Below, in pieces: positions 33,513-46,509 of a DNA stretch of 64,000 bases. The notes beneath the pieces were generated by a model. That model did no database searches and was not told the DNA's origin. It saw only the letters and a program-made list of their open reading frames with translations. Source of the stretch: Oscarella lobularis (lineage: Eukaryota > Porifera > Homoscleromorpha > Homosclerophorida > Oscarellidae); the NCBI RefSeq assembly GCF_947507565.1, contig NC_089180.1:868001-932000 (forward strand), in the 5' to 3' direction. A program made the translations under genes and the position numbers. Position 1 is the stretch's first letter; each line of letters starts with the position of its first letter.

Positions 33513-33855
33513 AACCCCTCGAAAGTGGGCCAACATTACAAAGTACTTTTTATGCGAGAGTGGCGTTCCTTGCGCCTGAACCGCAAGCGTCGCTCGCGCG
33601 CAACAAAAGGGAGACACTTACCCCTCGAAAGTGGGCGTTCCCGCCAACATTACAAAGTACTTCTTATGCGCGAGTGGCGTTCCTTGCGCCTGAACCGCAA
33701 GCGTCGCTCGCGCGCAACGAACGGGAGACACTTGCCCCTCAAAAGTGGGCGTTCCCGCCAACGCTACAGAGTACTTTTTTATGCGCGAGTGGCGTTCCTT
33801 GCGCCTGAATCGCAAGCGCCGCTCGCGCGCAACGAATTGAAGACACTTGTCACAG
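33513..33855. repeat. 114-bp tandem repeat, three copies
   Basis: Three copies with the anchor GTGGGC at 33525, 33631 and 33745; the first unit lacks 8 bp (gttcccgc). Copies are about 95 % alike, so the duplication is recent. The array is open in several frames but has no recognisable protein. Confidence 0.9.
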
Positions 33856-34722
33856 TAAAGTTATTGAAATTGTCTTAGACCATTTTTAAATTTTGGACGA
33901 TGTATCCGGCTGTAATTAAAGCTACGGGCTTTCATAACGTTTTAGTAGTATGGGTCGGCGATAGGGGAGTGAGGGTCGGGGCCGACCCATGCCGACCCAT
34001 GTGGGCAGAACCCTGTAGAAGCACAGTACATAAGACGTTATTGTTATTTAGCCTGCTGCCAAACAGTTTCTCAAAGCCTACCGCTACTCTTGCCACGGTG
34101 CAACTATCTCTGGTGCAAGGAAGCTGTTCGGATGTGTGCGTGGGCAGGAGGTGATTGATCCACTATCACCACAAATTGACTTTGCGTCAGTTACCATCAA
34201 AGAGCTATTGAATGCAAGCAGAGCCAAGCAACATTGTCAGCGTTTTTGTGATAAATTCTAGTATAATAACTCCTCGCGACGGTACTCCTCCTATTCGTTT
34301 ACCAGACGACCGTTACGACAGCTACATGACCGTGCTTTCACCATTTCCTTGACAACGCCCCAATCACCGTCACCAATTACGAGAAGCTTAATTAAAAAAA
34401 CGAGCAGTCGGAGCGAGAGAAGTAGTCTACAGGTATCATCTCCTGATGGACAACGCTAAGACGTTACAAAAGTGCAAACTCGTTCCTAGAAAGATGATTC
34501 GAATTGGGCGATGTTTGATCTGATGAAGTTACTGCGCGACCTTCGACATTTTCGGGCGTCGCCGCTTGCATGAGACACAAAGGAAGCGAAGAGAAATTCA
34601 CGCGGACGCGGAGGAAATACTGAATCGCGAACAAGATTAAAAAATTGACGCGTCGTCGACGACTCATACTACAACGGCGAGGGTAATGTAATGCCGTTTC
34701 CATGACGTCGAAAGTGGAAAAC
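33856..34722. other. Intergenic, no supportable gene
   Basis: A 79-aa minus frame at 34464-34703 has a hydrophobic start (MSRRRRVNFLILFAIQYFLR) but no other support; it may lie in the 3' part of the Ig gene transcript. Short GGGTCGG..CCGACCC complementarity occurs at 33953-34000. Confidence 0.4.
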
Positions 34723-35736
34723 CTACGCTTTCCACCTTTTCAAAACTAGTATCACTATAAAAATAGCGCACAGTAAAACTAATCCACCCACAGACCCAGC
34801 AATAATGGCAATTAGTTCTCGGCTTCCATCACCTCCAACAATGACGGTCTCAGCTGCAACATGAGAAACCACAGAAGTAGGATCTAAAATAAATAAATAA
34901 ATGATTAAATAAATAACAAAACAATCCTACTTCAGCTCTCTCTCACATTCGACTATGACTTTAAGATTCGTATGCGCTTTAAAGCTCCACTGTGAATTCT
35001 GCGCGTAACACTCATACTTTCCATTGCGCGCTCGATTCGCTTTGGGCACGCGCAACTCTTCCCGATACGTTCCCCCGATAGAATAATTTGAATTCGACGA
35101 TACTATGGGAAGCGAGTTGAAATACCAATAAATCGTTACGCCAGTTGGCTTGTCGACAGGACAGCGCAATATTGCGTCTTCCCCCTCGCGAACCGTGTCG
35201 CTTTGAGGCAAAATTGTAAATCGATCTGAAAGAGAAAACCGGTTACCGGTATGCACATTGCCTATCCGCCCGCCGCGAGAGGAACCTATGACGGGTAAAT
35301 ACGCGTGAGCGCTGATGTTCGTTCCATCGGCGGTCGTCGCGTGGCAATAATAGTCGCCTTGATCTTTCATTGTAACCGAGAGGATATTCAAACGCGTCTT
35401 GGCTGTGTTGTAGACGTAGCGAAAGCCGCTGGGAACGGGGGTCGTGGGACCGATCGTCCACTTGGAAACGACTGGCTTTGGCGCCCCGGTGAGAATGCAA
35501 TCAAACGTCGCCGAACCCGACAGTTTGACGTCCTTCGAACTCAAGCGAACGCCAATAGTATAAGGGTCTATAAAGAGAAGGGACGGAGGACGTTTGGCGT
35601 TAGGGAAGGTTTTCTGGGCGAGTTTTGTGCGATCCGCCTATTGCTAACTCGAGATGTACGTCTCACCTGAGCCCGTTGAGCTTGAGACGACTGAGCCGAG
35701 GAGACAGACAAATTGCGCGTAGATGCACCGCATCAT
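34723..35736 (-). CDS. Single-pass receptor with two Ig domains, complete
   Basis: Four exons, all joins in phase 1: 35667-35736 (MMRCIYAQFVCLLGSVVSSS, a signal peptide), 35286-35567 (Ig 1: SATFDCILTG .. KDQGDYYCHATTADG), 34947-35225 (Ig 2: EGEDAILRCPVD .. YECYAQNSQ) and 34723-34883 (stalk, then the membrane helix LIAIIAGSVGGLVLLCAIFI, then VILVLKRWKA and stop). Total 263 aa. Each Ig exon is symmetric (282 and 279 bp), the classic shuffling unit. The cytoplasmic tail is only about five residues, so signalling would need a partner or the protein is an adhesion or recognition molecule. No interruption was found, in contrast with many neighbours. Confidence 0.9.
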
Positions 35737-35869
35737 GTAGCCAGGGATAGAAGAGAGATGTAGCTAGTCTGTCCAATGACGTGAAGAAAAAGAAGCTTTT
35801 GATGCGCATGCTCGCCTTCATAATCAGAATTAGCCAATCAGAATTAAAAGACGTCCTTACCCACATAGT

Positions 35870-36588
35870 CTTATTGTGCCGTCCTCTGACCCAGCACTGC
35901 CTGTGCTCATTCCATTTTACCTGTTAAATAATATTCTAATTTCTGTGCTCATACCATTTTCCCTGTTAAATAATATTCTAATTTCACCAAAATAGTCCTA
36001 ATCAGTGTCTGCCTGCAAAACTTCTCCTTCAAGTCCTTCCAACACAGAGGTAATTCTCATTTCAGGACCTCTCTTTCTCTCTCTCTAAGGCCCCGTTCCC
36101 TATTGGATTGTGCGCAATACGTGGGGCACTGGGTGGGGATTGGACGGCTACGTGTGTATCAAATACGAAGGAAATCTGTGCTGTAAGGCGATGAGTGCTT
36201 CCGTGATAGTGAAATAAGAGATAGGTATTAGGAATTGCTGAACAAGTTGTCTGGGTCGATTCTATTCCCTCGTAGAATTCTATCGAACGAGAATCGACGA
36301 ATAGAAAAAAAAGCGCAAGATAAGAAGAAGAAGAACACGAACTAGGGGTCTACTTTTCGCGTGGGGCGATCGTTCCGCGTCCGCGATGACTCGAAAACGA
36401 ACCCCGGCCGGAATTCTGACTGAAGCGACAAATACCGGCTCGGTGGCGAGTCACCGAAAGCCGAACAAAAGAACGTGCCACACACACCATGCGAGTCAGC
36501 ACACACACACACACACACACACGTACGTTACGCATGCAGGCTCGTCGCGGGGAGCCCACCCCTCGTACAGTACACAAGGAAGACTAAC
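35870..36588. other. Intergenic, (CA)n microsatellite
   Basis: No gene seen. A (CA)n run lies at about 36501-36522. An inverted repeat TCGATTCT..AGAATCGA lies at about 36257-36298. Confidence 0.5.
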
Positions 36589-36812
36589 AGAACGGTCGTC
36601 GTATCGGAAATGTTCGTCGGGAGTCGAACGAGGCCGACATCGGAGCAGTCCGTGATATGTAGTTCGCATCGACACGCCGCCGGACAGGAGCGAGGGCCAA
36701 AAAAGAACGGCTCCGCGACGACGTCGACGAGACAGGCCATCGTAGAGGCGAGAACGAGCCATGCCGCTATCGCTTGTCGTCGTTGTGGCGTCCGACAGAG
36801 CGCGGCGGCCAT
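36589..36812 (-). CDS. First exon of a leucine-rich-repeat protein (signal peptide + LRRNT)
   Basis: ATG at 36812 opens MAAALCRTPQRRQAIAAWLV with a hydrophobic core (LVLASTMACLVDVVA), a signal peptide, then the N-terminal LRR cap SCPAACRCELHITDCSDVGL and LPTNISDTTTVL. The exon is 224 bp and ends in phase 2 at a GTTAGT donor, the usual phase of LRR gene exons. No LRR exon follows downstream before the Ig gene, so the rest is missing. Confidence 0.6.
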
Positions 36813-37510
36813 GGTCTCTTCTTCTTTCGGTAATGATTCGATTAGCAGCGATCGACCAATCAGGGACGGGCTCCGTTTGTCATAATAGGGGCGGTACCTG
36901 TACCGTACCAGACTCTCCAAGGATCGGTTACATCCGGGGGAGAGAGGGTCTGGAACCGAGGCTATGCGAGGGCACTGGACACACCTGACACGCACCAAAA
37001 GAAACGACATAATGAGACCACCCCCCCATTGGTCAAAGTCACACGAGCTCCTCCCACAGCGGACATTAATCGATCTATTTTGGAACATCGCACGGACGCC
37101 TTGATAAATAATCCACGTGATATTTAGAATTGAAAGCCCGAATAGTAAGGCAAAAATGGCTCTCACTAAAATTTCTCAACTCGATGGAGAAGACGTGGAA
37201 ACTGAAGAGAGGTAGACGACTGAAACGCGTTCTCCTCGGCAATGGATACCAGATCATCGATTTGACTAAAAAACTAGAAAAGCTTCAATGGCTGATTAGT
37301 TAATTTCCCGTGTAGGTTTCGTGGTTTTCGCGCTTTAAAATAGCCCGTATGTTTTTATTGCGGGGGGTGCAGGTTCCCACGCGAAAACGGTCTTTACCAT
37401 GCCGAAAAATGGTTCAAAAATTTAACGCTTAGCTGGTGGCACGTGCCGGCTAGCGCACGGGCGTCGAAACGCGTTCAGCCATTCGCCCGTCGAAGTCGTC
37501 TGTTTTTCGA

Positions 37511-37960
37511 GTGCGCGGATCCACTCGCGTCCCGCGCGGATCCACGCGCGTCACGCGCGGATCCACGCGCGTCACGCGCGTACGGCTAGCCGTCTCGAGT
37601 GCTGCGACGATTACGGCAGACATGAGCGAGCGGATTCGACGAGCTGTTGATGCGGAGCTCGTCAAGGGGAGAATCGCACAAGACAAATCGAAAGAGAAGA
37701 ACCGTGATGGAGAGCCAGAGAATCTCATATGACTGTGGAAACAGCGGTACCTAAATAATTCAATTAATAAATGACATGTGATTTTTCTCTTTAGAACATC
37801 CGTCTTGCTTGAAGTATAGCGACGAGTTAGTAAAGAGAATCATGAAGGAGCCGTGGCAATGCATTGAGTGCAAGACCTGTTTCATCTGTGCAGATCATCT
37901 CCTGCCAATGATGTATATAAAAAAGACAAGCTGTTTGTGTGGACGAGCAAGGTGCACTCA
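37511..37960 (+). pseudogene. PHF10/DPF-type PHD finger fragment
   Basis: Plus-strand pieces: KDKSKEKNRDGEPENLI ending near 37728 in one frame, DCGNS in the next frame, then after a short intron (about 37750-37794) [20 protein letters not shown] and [12 protein letters not shown]. The order NRDG.PE.LI..C..GHPSCL..WQCIECK.C matches the first PHD finger of PHF10/DPF chromatin-remodelling subunits. The second finger (C..CDRG.H..C) is missing and one base is lost before DCGNS. A 21-bp tandem repeat (GSTRVTR, three copies) lies just upstream at 37511-37580. Confidence 0.6.
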
Positions 37961-38065
37961 CGTATGTATTAGTAATATTAATACTTATTCTTTCTATAGA
38001 TTTATACAGTGTAACTCCTACACAGAGTACATCTAGTGCAGTTCAGAAAGAAATCATTCTGCAAC

Positions 38066-39357
38066 CTAGCAAAGGTTCTTTCCGTTCTCTCAACTCATAA
38101 AGAATAATTCCAAAACTAGAGTAAAGAATTAATTGTTTGAGCCAAGAACTGTCATAGAAAAAAACGGCGTCTCTCTGACCTGTACATGTCAAGTTTGACA
38201 GCCTTCTCCGGATGATTGGTAACAATGTCTATCAAATTGATGTCATCTTCATTTAGTCTTTCTGGAGCCATGTACAAGACGGTTCCTGCTGCCGACTTGC
38301 TTCTAGAGCGGGCGTGACGTGTCGTGACCTGACGAGTTAGTGCCAGACCAAAATCGGTAATCTAACCTCAAAAGAAAAGCTCTCCAAAAATGCCACAAGA
38401 ATCGGTAGAGCCACTTGCCTTGCACTGGTATTCACCTGGTACTCTTTTATTGATTAATATATTTTTAGGCTTCAAATGGAGATGGTGCACAGGTGGACTG
38501 AGCGAGAATAGGTAGTCCATGCCCGTGGCGATGTCTAGAGCCATGCTCAAGCGCACGCGCCATGACTCCACATCCCGATTTAAACTACTAAGATCCCCCC
38601 CACCTTCGACAAATTCCAACAGCAAGATGCCGTGCTTTTGCTCAGCGCACATGCCAACAAGGCGAACGATGTTAGGATGATCATCGTTGAATGACGAAAG
38701 AATTTTTGCCTCTCGCTCAAAGAGACGGAAGTCCCTGCAAACCCGTGGAAAAGGTATGGGCGTGTCTCTACTGCCACCCAGACTACTTGTAGTAGTAAGC
38801 GTCGTACTCACCTATCAGACAGGCGCTTGCCTTCGAGAAACACCTTCGCAACGACAATACGGCCCGAATGAGTCATCGTAGCTCGAAATATTTCCGCTGA
38901 GCCCCCGCTTCCGATGAAGTCTTTCTCCTCGTCGTAGTGGAAATCGTTCGAACGAAACAACTTTGACTCTAGAGAACGTCACAATAGCTTGGTGCGAACG
39001 CATTCCACGCTCAACGAGCGGCTCGCCTGCTCGTGGTGAGGGCAGTTTTTCCGGGTTGCGCGGCGGCATGTAGTGCTCGGCGATCCACGCCAGTTTCTCT
39101 GATTCCTGAAGAACTTTACGAAAGCGATCGTAGGCGCGATCGCCCTTTGCTGGCAGTATCTTTTGGAGGAGGAGGGCGGCTTCATCCCTGGGAGATTTGT
39201 CGCAACGAAGTAGATTAAATTCGTCTGGCGTGATGAGCTCCTCTTCCAGGAGCTCGCTCCAAATGTGTCGCGGTGCTAGAACGTTCTTTAGCGCCTCCAA
39301 ATGGCGGAGCCGAAGCTCCTTCCACACGCTGCCAGCGCCGTCAGTAGCGCCGTCCAT
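38066..39357 (-). CDS. CARD-kinase (RIPK2-like architecture), predicted pseudokinase
   Basis: ATG at 39357 leads into a death-fold CARD ([52 protein letters not shown]). A roughly 40-bp intron follows, then the kinase: Gly loop FIGSGGSAEIFRA, beta-3 Lys in VVAKVFLEGK, helix-C Glu in FEREAKILSSF, LLEFVEGGGDLSS, catalytic loop VHHLHLKPKNILI, ITDFGLALTR, YMAPERL, and SFGIILYELRERKEPLL at the 3' end (38066). The HRD triad reads HLH, so the catalytic Asp is His while every other key residue is kept. The final helices of the C-lobe are not found. CARD plus kinase recalls RIPK2 in innate immune signalling but with reversed domain order; a scaffold role is an inference. Confidence 0.8.
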
Positions 39358-40733
39358 GTGTCTAACGCGCGCAGTGACGGTAGGGTTAGGGTTATTGATG
39401 TCATCTTCATCCACGTAGTCAACAATTCAGTCAAAGTCTTCATTATTGTGAAGGCAAGTGCGTCTGTAACGGTTTCTAATTGGGAGAAGATTAGGTCTAA
39501 AATCCTTCTATTCAATTTAACATTCATATCCAATTCCACCCTGTCATTTCCGCCGTGACCAGTCCAATTGGTGTGAATGAATTTTTCTGGAGCAGTGACA
39601 AGCTCGTACGTGTGAGCACCAAAATAGTCTCTCTGAGCTTGAATTAGATTGGCAGGAAGACACTCTGACCTAAAAAGAAAAAATCAATAAAATCAATAAA
39701 TATATAAATCGTTACCTGTATCCGTCGTAGAAAGCAAGAGCAGTGCTAAAGCAAGGTGTCGGAATTCCAAGAGTCACTCCAAGAGAGACGACTTTGCGCC
39801 AAGAAGCCTACACACACATATATATATATATATAGGATAGATCTTTGATTTGCTCCCCCTTTTAGTGTGTTTTACCTGGGAATTGTGAATAGCTGCTTTG
39901 AAAAAATCGTTAAGGAGGAGATTCGACAAGCTGGGATTCTTGTCGAACGCTTCTTTGATATTTCCCAAGAAGCGACTAAAAATCAATCAATAAATAAATA
40001 AATAAATAAATTAACTCCAGTTGAGCCCACACCTCCTGATAATGCATCCGCCTCTCCACAAGAGAGCAATGGAGCCATAATTCAACTCCCAACCATATTC
40101 CTTAGCCGCTTCTCTCAACAGCATAAACCCTTGGGCATATGAGATGATCTTGGACGCATACAGAGCCTAAGGACAAAGCAACAAACTTCCCACTCACACA
40201 GAAAAAAACTCCCAAACTAACCTGTCTGATGTGTTCTACCATTTCCGCTTTGTTCCCCTCAAATTTGACTCCACTTGGCCCCTTCAAACTCCCACTCGCC
40301 TTCACCCTTTCGTCCTTCAAAGACGAGAGACAGCGAGCAAACACAAATTCCCCTGAAAAAAAAAACATAAATAAAATCAATAGACATAAACATTGATTCT
40401 CAAACCAATAAGAGTAACGGGAATTCCCATATCCAAAGACGAAATGGCAGTCCATTTACCCGTTCCTTTCTAAGACAAAAAACTATGTATTTTCTCCCTT
40501 ATGTTTATATATAGGCTCTGTTTGCCTGTCCAGCGGCATCTCGTATCTTTTGAACAAGTAGAACTCCATCTGTGTCCTTGTAGGCCAAAATTGCCTGAGT
40601 CATTTCAATGAGGAAGGAATCGAGTTCTCCTTTGTTCCATTCGCCGAAGACGGCGCTCATTTCGTCTTCCGACATTCTGAGTGCGTCCTTCATCAAATGA
40701 TATGCTTCGCAAATCAACTAAACATTATTCAAA

Positions 40734-40766
<33 letters not shown>

Positions 40767-41938
40767 ATTAATTAAGGACCTGCACGTCTCCGTATTCGAT
40801 TCCATTGTGGACCATCTTCACGTAATGCCCCGCTCCATCTGCACCAACCTAAACCAAAAAAATCCATTAATTTTAATTAAATTTCTCAAATTCAATTTTG
40901 TTTTACCCAATCACAGCATGGCTCTCCATTCACTTTGGCCGAAATTCCCTGAAAGATTGCCTTCACGTGAGGCCTCAAAAAAAGCACAAAAAATAAGTAA
41001 ATAAATTTTAAATTATTATGTTCAATGTACCAAGCTTCTTTGGCTCCTCCTGGCATAAGAGAAGGGCCATAGCGCGAGCCATCTTCTCCCCCTGACACGC
41101 CGCTTCTGACAAAGAGAAGTTTCTTCGACTCCAAATACTTTGCTCGGCGCTAAAGCCACGCATTGGAATCAATGAAAGAAGAGAGAAGAAAACATTGCCT
41201 ACTATAGAATCATTATATTGCGAGTTTCCTCCATCGATAATGATATCTCCTTCTTCCAGCAAAGGAACCTAATAAAAAATCAATAATTTAAATCGAAGTA
41301 CAGGTTTATAGATATTACCAATGTGTCAATGAATTTATCGACGGTATCACCAGCTTTGACAAGCATCATCACCCTTCTTGGTTTTTCGAGTTTTCCAACC
41401 ATTTCTTTCATCGAATGAGCTCCAATAACCTTCGTACCTAAAAACCTATAATAATTATCTTGATTTTTTTTTCGGCTCTTCTCTTACCCTTAGCTTCTTT
41501 TGCAAGAAAATCGTCAACTTTGGAGACGGTTCGATTGTAAGCGCACACCTTCGGAGCAAAATTAGCCAATGGGATGCGAGATAACCGAAGGCGTGGCGTA
41601 ACGTCATTACGCCCGGACGCCGGAAGAAAGGACCGGTCGACGAGCGAAAGCGCGACGCCACGCGCGACTTACGACGAATCCGTGATCGTTCATGTTGAGA
41701 ATGAGATTTTGACCCTAGACGAGATAAACGATCTTCTCGAGGCCCAAAACGAGGGGAAAACAACGAAGACGTGCTGCTTTGGTTCCTGCTTACCATGACG
41801 GCGAGTCCAATAAGTGCAATATCGGCTCTAGAAGGCGAGAAAAAAAAGTAGAGCAACGGGTGGTGTGAGGGGAGCGCATTTTGCGGCGGAGAAACGAGCA
41901 AGTGGCATCAGCGTTTCGCCTTACTTTTGCTCAGCCAT
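39288..41938 (-). CDS. PGD: 6-phosphogluconate dehydrogenase, decarboxylating
   Basis: Oxidative pentose-phosphate enzyme (6-phosphogluconate + NADP+ to ribulose-5-phosphate + CO2 + NADPH), cytosolic. Sixteen exons can be joined in phase, starting with a 14-bp exon (41925-41938, MAEQ) and including 41794-41827 (GLAVM of the NADP fold), 41031-41149 ([20 protein letters not shown]), 40780-40848 ([16 protein letters not shown], with the catalytic Lys), 40526-40717, 39876-39975 and the last exon from 39669. The intron after 40526 has a GC donor (CAG then GCAAAC). The usual end NWTGHGG is followed by an 80-odd-residue in-frame extension to a stop at 39288, overlapping the CARD start in another frame; an unseen splice near 39533 is the alternative. 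Confidence 0.95.
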
Positions 41939-42840
41939 TGTGCTGCAGCAAAGTCTACGCGACGAAGAGTTCTGTCGGAAGGCGAGCAGGCGGATGCAAA
42001 AAGAGCTGCGAGAGCATGCGTAAAGCTCGCCGAATCCGGGACGCCCTTTCCATTCCAAACGAGGAGCATCATGTGCGCTGCGATCAACGAATGCCCTTGC
42101 ATTGGTCAGGACGAGTCGATTACCTACTTCGTTTGGAAGTCCCTATCGACGCAAAAGACGATGGTTAGTTAGTTAATTAATTAATTAATTAATTAATTAA
42201 TTAATTGTGTCACGTGATCATTTTTAAGGCTCTCTGGACTCCGTTAATGATTGCTTCGTCTGCCGGCCATCTTGGAATTGTCGAGAGTTTATTGAAAAAT
42301 TCCTCCTCGGCTGTTGCCATGGTGAATGAGCAAAATGAAGCCGGCCAGACGTCGTTGCATTATGCGGCGTCAAAAGGAAATTGCAACATCGCTGAAAAGC
42401 TAATTAGTCACGGAGCAGATACAAATGTAAGAGATCGCCACAAAGCTACTCCACTACAGAGCAGCTTCAAGGCAAGAGCAAAAAATTATGAAGAAAATAG
42501 TATCTCATTTTTTTCAGAGGGCACGCTAAATTGGTCGAGATATTGTTGGAGCACAAGTCACATGTTAATGCAACGGACAGCAATGGAGATACCCCACTGT
42601 AATAGACCCCCTAATTTAAATTAATCTTATTTATTTTCTTTTTAGGCACCTTGCCTGTGAAAGTGACTTTGGTCATATAGCTCATCTCTTGGTTAAGACT
42701 GGGGCCCAAGCCAAACTCCAAAATAATGTAAGTATAAGAAGAACTGCACTACATATGATATCGTTATTTTTTAGGAGGAGAAGTGCCCCCTCGATTTAAC
42801 CGAAACTCATGAAACAAAATTCAACTGTAGCTTTAAACTA
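41900..42840 (+). CDS. Gankyrin/PSMD10-like ankyrin-repeat protein
   Basis: Ankyrin repeats on the plus strand: PLHWS..VDYLLRLEVPIDAK (about 42085-42165), then exon 42229-42475 (LWTPLMIASSAGHLGIVESL, GQTSLHYAASKGNCNIAEKL), exon about 42520-42597 (GHAKLVEILLEHKSHVNATD), exon about 42645-42728 (HLACESDFGHIAHLLVKTGA) and a last exon from 42776 (EEKCPLDL). Repeat number and wording fit gankyrin, the chaperone of proteasome ATPase Rpt3. The intron after 42475 appears to use a GC donor, with one base missing just before it (TPL[H]RAAS). The first repeat is shortened. The final frame stays open to 43119, antisense to CNOT11. Its 5' end overlaps the first exon of PGD on the other strand. Confidence 0.6.
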
Positions 42841-42857
42841 ATACTTATCTTATTCTA

Positions 42858-45102
<2,245 letters not shown>

Positions 45103-45138
45103 TGTTACGATGGCTAACGCACGCTACCTCTAGCAAGA
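45103..45138. promoter_or_regulatory. 36-bp bidirectional gap between CNOT11 and oxygenase starts
   Basis: The two divergent start codons (45102 minus, 45139 plus) are separated by only 36 bp, so the 5' leaders must overlap or be nearly absent, and the core promoters must lie within coding sequence or in this gap. No TATA box is seen. Confidence 0.5.
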
Positions 45139-46240
45139 ATGTTGATTTTCGTTTCGTTGTCCTTTCTTTGGCTCTCGACAGCGGCGACGAAAGCCGAGAT
45201 GAAAATTTCAAAATATGACGACGACAAAATAACGACAGTAGACAATCTTCTCCCCGAATCGGCTCTAATCGGTTTGTCCGATTTCGTCGCTCATTATTCG
45301 ACGTGGATCTATCAGCGTCACGATCCTCGACGGCGCAACGAACCCATCTCACAAGCGACGTCCAACGGAGCAAACATCCAATGGCTATCTCACCTCAATG
45401 TATCACTTTTCGAGGAAACTCAAACATGGGATTATCTTCGTGAACAAGCGGTCCCTGACCACGCCCCCGCACAAAGTTATAGACCCTATTCGGTCTCTTC
45501 CTTTCTCGTGCGCCGTCTCGATCCCCATCGACTCAGCGACGACGAATGTCGTCATAGCGACGATCTAATTGGCGTTCTCTTTCTGACGCGAGGAGGGCTT
45601 AAAAATGATTACGGGGAACTTTTGTTATCGGATTCCAATGGGGGCGTGGCCGCTTCCTTTATGCCTTATAGAGGGCGCGTTGTTTTTTGGCAGTGCGACG
45701 TTCCTTTTGTATTTCGACCCCCCGGAATGGCTTACAAGCAAGGACAGTATGGAATTCTACTGAAATTGACGCGGAGTGACGTCGTCTATCGAAACTCGGA
45801 AACGAAGTCTATGAATTGATAGCGGCCGTGCGATCTCGCTACGGGCGCTTTTGCATATTCAACGGCGGTATACCTCATTCAGCGAGACCCCCAAGTATTG
45901 AATTCGTCGGAGCGCGATACACATTCGCCGTCAAATTATCGAAAAGTATTCAAATAGCCAAAGCAAAATCTCTCCAGGAGGTATCTCTTACCCTATACCT
46001 ATTTATTTATTTATTTATTTATAGATTCTTGAAGGTGGCTATAGTCGTAGTCATCGTGAGATTAGCGGCGCTATGAAGGAACTTCATGATCAGTTACTGG
46101 AAGGAATCGATGAGGAAAACCGACTTCCGCCTCTCGATTTTCTTGCTAAACAACTCGACATTCAATCTGATCTACTTCTAAAAGAAAGATACGAGAAACG
46201 AATACGTGCTCTCCAATATTTCAAAAAATTCGTCGACTAA
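45139..46240 (+). CDS. Secretory-pathway 2-oxoglutarate/Fe(II) oxygenase-like protein
   Basis: MLIFVSLSFLWLSTAATKA is a signal peptide. A double-stranded beta-helix-like region follows (LIGVLFLTRGGLKNDYGELL, FMPYRGRVVFWQCDVPFVFR), then a second one (RYGRFCIFNGGIPHSARPPS, FVGARYTFAVKLS) with the distal His and the Arg (H-x10-R) expected for 2-oxoglutarate binding. The C-terminal exon is helical (YSRSHREISGAMKELHDQLL) and ends at 46240. The first half lacks the distal His. The two halves lie in different frames around 45795-45815, needing one base or an unseen small intron. Tail-to-tail with the EF-hand gene, 13 bp apart. Confidence 0.55.
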
Positions 46241-46253
46241 CTGATTTATGTAT

Positions 46254-46460
46254 TTATAATTCGTTGTGGGATAAATTCATTGGCTCATCATCGTCATCTT
46301 CCGTCTTTCCTGAGGCACCATAGGTATTAATTTCTCCTGGTGGTGCTTCAATGTGCTGCTCAAATATTTCTACTGGAACTTCATTCACTTCGTCTCGCGT
46401 AAGATAGCCGTTTTCATCGACATCAAGAGCAGAAAATCCCTTAGGACATATACAATTATT
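46254..46460 (-). CDS. EF-hand protein with ER-retention-like tail (last exon)
   Basis: The last exon reads FSALDVDENGYLTRDEVNEV, a complete EF-hand loop (D-x-D-x-N-G-x-L-x-x-D-E). An acidic linker and the C-terminus MNLSHNEL follow; HNEL is a KDEL-type ER retrieval signal. This resembles the end of FKBP14/FKBP7-type ER prolyl isomerases, but the FKBP domain is not found upstream, where the plus-strand DHHC fragment lies. Parent family therefore uncertain. Confidence 0.5.
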   Translation of the reverse strand, partial: NNCICPKGFSALDVDENGYLTRDEVNEVPVEIFEQHIEAPPGEINTYGASGKTEDDDDEPMNLSHNEL

Positions 46461-46509
46461 TATCAAGATATTATCTATTATTTGTATCATAGTACTTGGA
46501 CGTTTAGTA

